The notes under the pieces were generated by a model. The model was not told the DNA's origin. It did not search any database and saw only the letters and a program-made list of their open reading frames with translations. Positions 58,606 through 64,000 of a DNA stretch of 64,000 bases are shown one piece after another. Position numbers and translations under genes: made by a program. Source of the stretch: Iris pallida (Eukaryota > Streptophyta > Magnoliopsida > Asparagales > Iridaceae); contig JANAVB010003400.1 in assembly GCA_029216955.1 (NCBI GenBank), positions 16,774,051 through 16,838,050 on the forward strand, written 5' to 3'. How positions within the stretch are numbered: the first letter of the stretch is position 1; every line of letters starts with the position of its first letter.

Positions 58606-60880
58606 AATCTACCCACCTTAGAAAAATTTCGTCCTCGAAATTTCAAAGGGCATGATTAGGTATGTCTATAACCAAAACGATTTGATTAATGATCAAACGA
58701 GTTAGATCGTGAATAGAATCGAACCTTAAGAAAAGTTACTACGTGGCACGAGTATAGTCAAAGGGTCTAGTCACAATGGTCAAGGATACAATCGAATAGG
58801 ATTAGCTTTAACAAGAAAAAGTCATTAGGCCCGATTAACTACTGTTGGAATTTTATGGGCATGGTCAACAATCAAAATCTAAACATGGTTAAAATCATTT
58901 AGAGACAACTAAGATGCCGTCACAATCAATATTTAATCATGCAAGTCATCCGAGCATGATTCAAAGCTAAAAGTTGGCATGAGCATGATCAAATATAGTC
59001 ACAATTACAATGAAGTAAAACATCAGCAATAGTTGAGTCGATGTATAGGCACGATTTATGATTGTAGTCAAATAGTTTTAGTCACGATTTAAAGTCATTT
59101 AGGAACGATCAAAATTCAAATTTGTTTGGCACGATTAATTGTTTAAGCAAATTGTTTTAGACACGATTGCATAATTAGAATATAGAAAATCTGTGAATTG
59201 ACGCGATCAAATTATAATCAAGGTAGTCTAGTTGCGATTCAAAAATCGTTAAGGATGGGCCAATTCGAAATTGTTTTAGTACTATCAATCATGTAGGCAT
59301 GACTATAGAACCATAATCTAGTAGGATTATGAATCTAGTGGGATTTCAAAATTAGGTTTAAAAAGATTAATAGGAAGACAAATAGAGATATGATACTATA
59401 AGATAAGAAAAATGAAAGGATAACGACTAAATCAAAATTTTCAAGTGGATGCACGAATTGCAAACCATGAAATCAATAGTCATATGCCAAAGGGACATAG
59501 TCTCTATAATATTTGAAAATCGTATGTATATATGGAGTCACTTTATCAAAAATTTATGCCTCGCCAGTGTACCCTTGGCTGCAGTAAACCTTTGATTTCA
59601 TGACTCAAATAAGAATACGATATCGAATACTCTTTCAACTCTATCCAATATTTGACATAAAGATAACTGAGATCAAAATAAGATAACTAAGACGTAGTTT
59701 GAATAATATTCGACAACCCACGTATACTTGAAATTACTTCAACTTAGGATCATGCCTTGCCAGTGCATTGCTGGCTGCAGTGAACCCACAATCTCCATAA
59801 GTCAAGAAATTGGCGACAATGTGCTGCTGTCTTGCCATTGTAAGTCACTGGTCATTCTTTCAACTGTATCAATGAAATTTTAAAGAAGCTTCTAAAATTC
59901 CTAAACAAATGGATCATGATAGAGAAAGTTAGAAATTCACACAAATTGATCGTGATATTAAAAGTGTCTGTATCTGTCATTGAAATAAAAGTATCAGTTT
60001 TGAAAAATCTAACGACTTGATTAGGAAGAGAATGAACGAGGACAAGAGGGATATAAACTTTAATTTCTCCCCCTCTAATATTCAAGATCGGAGGAACATA
60101 TATATATCTTGAATTTCCAACAAAACCAACTCGGAGTAGATACATGGATAATGGATCATGTTAGGCTCAAACTCCATGAGTAAACTTATATATTTGTAGA
60201 GAAATGAGTTACTATGGCAATTGGAAGTTAAATAATCAATGTGGGCCGTATGATATAACGATGTTAGAAAAAGCATAACAATAAGATTGCACAATTGTTC
60301 AAGATAGAAAAGGTGTAAGTATATGCCAAACAAGTCCCCATTCTTTGAAAATAAAGTGATTGATTAGGAGGGAACATTCTAGTCTCTATTTCATAGATAA
60401 TCAAATGATTGAGGAGGAAAAGCTTGAATCAGGAACTAACTCGAGATTCATATATGGATAACAGAATATAAAATTATAAACTAATTCCTTATTGGCAAAA
60501 TAGGAAATAAATAAGCAATTCGACTTACAATATTGGGATAGTTAGAGAAGGCAAAATAAAAGATCAAGATTAGGGTTGAATCCTATGAATGCCTAATCTG
60601 TCAGGCGGATAGCCTACCCACGTTTATCCATCTATAAAAGTTATCTAATAGGGTTAGAATTCAATAAATCCTTGACTAAATCATATGGCCTATATAGCAA
60701 TTTTAACTACCCAACAGTCAAATTGAATAAGGGACTTCTAGTCCTAACCGTTCTCCTAAAATCAAATTAACCCTAACATGTGAATGAGCATTTTCTAGTC
60801 GTAGGCTTACAATAGTACAACTACCTTAAGTACTATCACGAGTTCGCATAATTTACAAAAACGGACTTGTATGGGCCACC
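58606..60880 (-). mobile_element. Non-coding internal region of a Gypsy-type element
   Basis: Begins at the polypurine tract with TTTCGTCCTCGAAATTTC (plus strand), as at the end of chromovirus elements, but then has no integrase or other domain for 2.27 kb. A degenerate CACGATT motif recurs every 30-50 bases between about 58740 and 59290. It could be a large non-autonomous derivative or a badly decayed internal region. Confidence 0.5.
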
Positions 60881-63800
60881 TGTCACGACCCGTACCCGGT
60901 TTTCGGACGCGAGCTCGTGAGCAAGCTAGCTACGTATCGAACGGACTCCAGTCCGACTCGAATACGTAAACGCTGTCAAGGCTATGGTATACTGCCAAAT
61001 CATGGCAAACAAATCTATATCTCAATCCACAATAAGAATATGAAACATGAATGAACACTATGGGTCGTGGTCTGCAGCCCACTAGCATATATGTTCGATA
61101 AGACTCTAAAGAAAGTAACAAGAGTCTAAACTGAATCAGAAAACATGATAAAGTAAGAAAGCAAGAAAGGATAACAACGTAATAATGATACTTGAATCCC
61201 ACAAGTGGATCATCGCATCCAAAACCCACAAGAATCGTAAATCCTTCGCCACCCAGAACTACTAGCTAACTCCATGCAATCACTAAACCTGAGGAGATCA
61301 TCAGGTCCTCAGAGGACATAGCAAGATACATAATATACATACCTATCTAACAGTTTTATCATACGTGAGAAAATAAACAAGAAGAAATAGGAACACGACA
61401 AATGACTACGAACACGAACACGAACACGAACACACGAACACTAGAACAACTACGTATAAATGAAATACCGGATGAACGATTCACGAGATCAATGGAAGAT
61501 CCAAACCCTCATCCCGAGCGTGGACTCACGGGTTTGAACTAAACACTAACCCTCGTCCTGAGTGTGGACTCTCTGGTTAGTACTAACCCTCGTCCCGAGT
61601 GTGGACTCTCTGGTTAGTACTAACCCTCGTCCCAAGTGTGGACTCTCTGGCTAGTTCACGGCAAGGCACCCTCGTCCCGAGTGTGGACTCTCTGGTGCAA
61701 GTACTACATCTTTGTCCCGAGTGTGGACTCTCTGATGTAAATACCCTCGTCCCGAGTGTGGACTCTCTGGTACAAGTCAAGTCAAGTCAACACCCTCGTC
61801 CGATGTGTGGACTCTCTGGTACAAATAATCGACATCCTCGTCCCGAGTGTGGACTCGCGGATGTAAACAGATCAAGAAAAACACCCTCATCCCGAGTGTG
61901 GACTCTCTGGTGCCAAGGAAACAATATCAAGGATTTAGCAATTCAATTACACATGCTCGTTCTATAACACGACTCAAGCAAGGTACTGACGAGAAACTCC
62001 ATGTGTGAACCACAAGACCAAACATGAACACGGCTATATGCAATGAAAATAACTCAAAGAATATAATACAAAAAGCACATGTCCATAATCAATCAAAACT
62101 GGAAAAAAGAAACACAATGCATGTAAATAAAACTATAGAGGAAGGCAAGGTATACTTGCCTGGAGGTTGCACGCAGATCCCATAAAATATAGTCAACTAG
62201 TGAGCCAAATAAGTCCACATCTCACAACTGCCTCCGAAAGCTGAAACAAATATTGCTAACATTCTCTGAATGGTCAAATTAGCTAGGATTGCCTGTCCTT
62301 AAGTCCAATTCTGGACACAGGGGCAAAACGGTAATTTCGGGCCAAAACGGTGTCCGCCGTTGGACCCGCTTTGCACCGAAAAGCATGCCAGAGTCAATGG
62401 TCTCTAAAGTCATCAAACTACATGTCTACGGATTCGGTTTGATGATACAAACCCAATGGTATGTCCAATTTTGGATTTCGAGGGGCCGTGCACAAAATCG
62501 TCCGTTGAATCGGACCGTGGGGCCCGCAAAACGGCAGTCCAATCAACTGTCTCAGAATGGGACCAAACTTGGCATACAGGACCAGAAAAATAATATGGTC
62601 CTGTTGGTGCAAGTTTCGTCTCGATCTGAGGAGCATGCACAAAGTAATTGGAGAATTTGTACAGAGGCCGATACGGTGAATTTTGACGGATACGCATCAA
62701 ATCGTCGCGCACATGCGACCAATTTGAATTCAGCCAAAGCCCACACGTCCACGAAGCCTTTACGCACCTTTTAATGCTTTCGGTTCGCGACCACGTCGCC
62801 CGGATTGGCGGGACGCACGTCATATCGATGAATTTTCTAATATTTTATCGTTTTAAAGACTGGTTTTTCGTAAACTTCGGGACTGTTTTAATCAGTAATT
62901 AACTACAGAACGTATGCAACCAATTCCTGAGTTTTAATCTCGGTTATATAGACTATAAATTTGTTCAAGTAGATTTCAAAAATTCCTAGTATCCGGTTCA
63001 TAATTAGCCTTCCAAAGTAGGGTTTTGAGTCATTTTTGGTTCTGTTTTCGAACGAAAAATTCCCAACTTTACATCAGTTCCCGATCGAAGTAATGGGCCA
63101 CAAATAAATCCTTTTGAAGGGATAGGAAGACGGTTAGGTTGTCTATACATATGAATTTACAGATCTTGATTTCATGAACCAAGGAGGAAGAAAAATGCGT
63201 TAGAAGTCGGTACCTGTGGGGTGTTCATGTCGTATATGTTCCCCCCTGTACGCTGGTGTTGCCACTGTTCTGTTGCCGCCTTGGCTGTCCTCCAGGCCGT
63301 GCGGCGGCCGACGGTGGAGACCCTGGTGACGGCGCGCGGAGGAGTATGGTCACACAATTTATAGGGAACCATCGGGTTAGGGTTGTGTATCAATCCCTCT
63401 CCGCTCTCAAATATATCTATACAACAGATGGTTCAGTTTGGTGGGAACTTGGGGTCGGCCTGTGGCTGAGGCCTGGCCTTGTCGAGTTTGGGTTAGCTAC
63501 TGTAGTCTACTGTGGGGGTCTGACTTTGGGCCTGTGAGTCCTGAGCTCGGACTGGGCTCATGGGGGAGCTCGGGTGCTTAGTTGGGCTAGGATAAATTGG
63601 TATTTTCTTTGTAGTTACATTTTCATTGTTTACTATTTGCAACAAACATAATTATTCTGATGCATTTGTTGTCGAGAAAACAAGAGAAAGAATTGGCTAT
63701 GTATGGTGGGAATTTAGAATATCATTTGGCTCCAGGTTCAGAACCTGATCATTTAAACATGATGAACTTGGCACCTCATCTGTTTCTGATATGTTTGACT

Positions 63801-64000
63801 TGTGCTAGTAGAAGAATATTTTATACATATCAGAAATGCCATAGGTGTACAATATAAGATTTTTACAACTGGATATATATGTAATCTAAGGACAAATAGA
63901 TCAAAAGCCATTACTAAGCTTTATCTCTAAACACTAAAGTTATGAATCAAAACAAAAATCCAATTATTTGATGTCGATTATTGTGTTTAATAACCCAATA
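60881..64000 (-). repeat. Third 'TGTCACGACCC' LTR, reaching the window edge
   Basis: Starts TGTCACGACCCGTACCC. It shares ATCATCAGGTCCTCAGAGGA near 61286 with the LTR at 16725 and carries a minisatellite at the matching position. A GC-rich segment with a minus-strand TATAAATTG near 63358 could be its promoter. The right end was not found. Open frames at 62289-62823 lie on both strands without domain content. Confidence 0.55.
61503..61918. repeat. LTR minisatellite, CCCTCGTCCCGAGTGTGGAC core
   Basis: About ten cores of CCCTCGTCCCGAGTGTGGAC followed by TCTCTGG, with spacers of variable length and sequence. Same layout as the array at 17334-17600 but with a diverged core. Confidence 0.85.

Noticed and set aside
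61503..61918. CRISPR-like direct repeats with spacers
   Set aside because: Plant LTR context, variable repeat ends and spacers; this is a minisatellite.
62289..62823. Open frames of 161 and 136 codons on opposite strands
   Set aside because: Both lie inside an LTR and overlap each other, without any recognisable domain.

Overview
This window is plant nuclear DNA made almost entirely of transposable elements. No intact protein-coding gene and no RNA gene was recognised. The plant assignment rests on the element types: a Ty3/Gypsy element of the Tat lineage with two RNase H domains, a chromodomain-type Gypsy integrase (Tekay/Del style), CACTA (En/Spm) elements, a DUF4283/zinc-knuckle LINE, a plant mobile domain (PMD) locus, and captured exons of a plastid-type Fe superoxide dismutase. 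The species cannot be named from the sequence.

Layout. 1-8976 (minus): 5' two thirds of a Tat element, comprising an LTR at 7594-8976, a primer-binding site, an extra ORF before gag, gag, protease, RT and two RNase H domains. Integrase and the other LTR lie off the left edge. 9430-13669 (minus): a decayed multi-exon PMD-like gene with its own TATA box. 14812-55602: a direct tandem duplication. Unit 1 is 14812-37343 and unit 2 is 37344-55602, about 96-98% identical by eye. Each unit holds the same nest: a plus-strand LTR fragment; part of a 'TGTCACGACCC' LTR; the 5' part of a CACTA element, ending in the N-terminal part of its transposase; a Tat-type LTR cut into that transposase; a chromovirus LTR plus integrase; a GT-rich block; and a LINE cut by another LTR. 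55165-58605 is the complete version of that last LTR. 58606-60880 is non-coding internal sequence, and 60881-64000 is one more LTR carrying a minisatellite.

The two units differ in one large way. Unit 1 alone carries a 4045-bp CACTA-type element (18267-22311, target duplication CTC) with no transposase but with four exons, and the introns between them, of an Fe-SOD gene: a 'Pack-CACTA' that moved after the duplication. The SOD exons carry stops and end before the last metal ligands.

Other points of interest: the Tat ORF starts inside the LTR and reads through the primer-binding site, a pattern shared by a second LTR family here; the motif GCCGCATG is arrayed both in the LTR upstream region and inside the pre-gag ORF; gag-pol keeps one frame for over 5 kb and is interrupted by seven stops, each reachable by a C-to-T change; and each duplicate copy has private stops in the CACTA transposase. 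Nothing here works as an operon or pathway. The relationships are those of nested insertion, duplication and methylation-type decay. All family assignments are by reading motifs; no database search was run.
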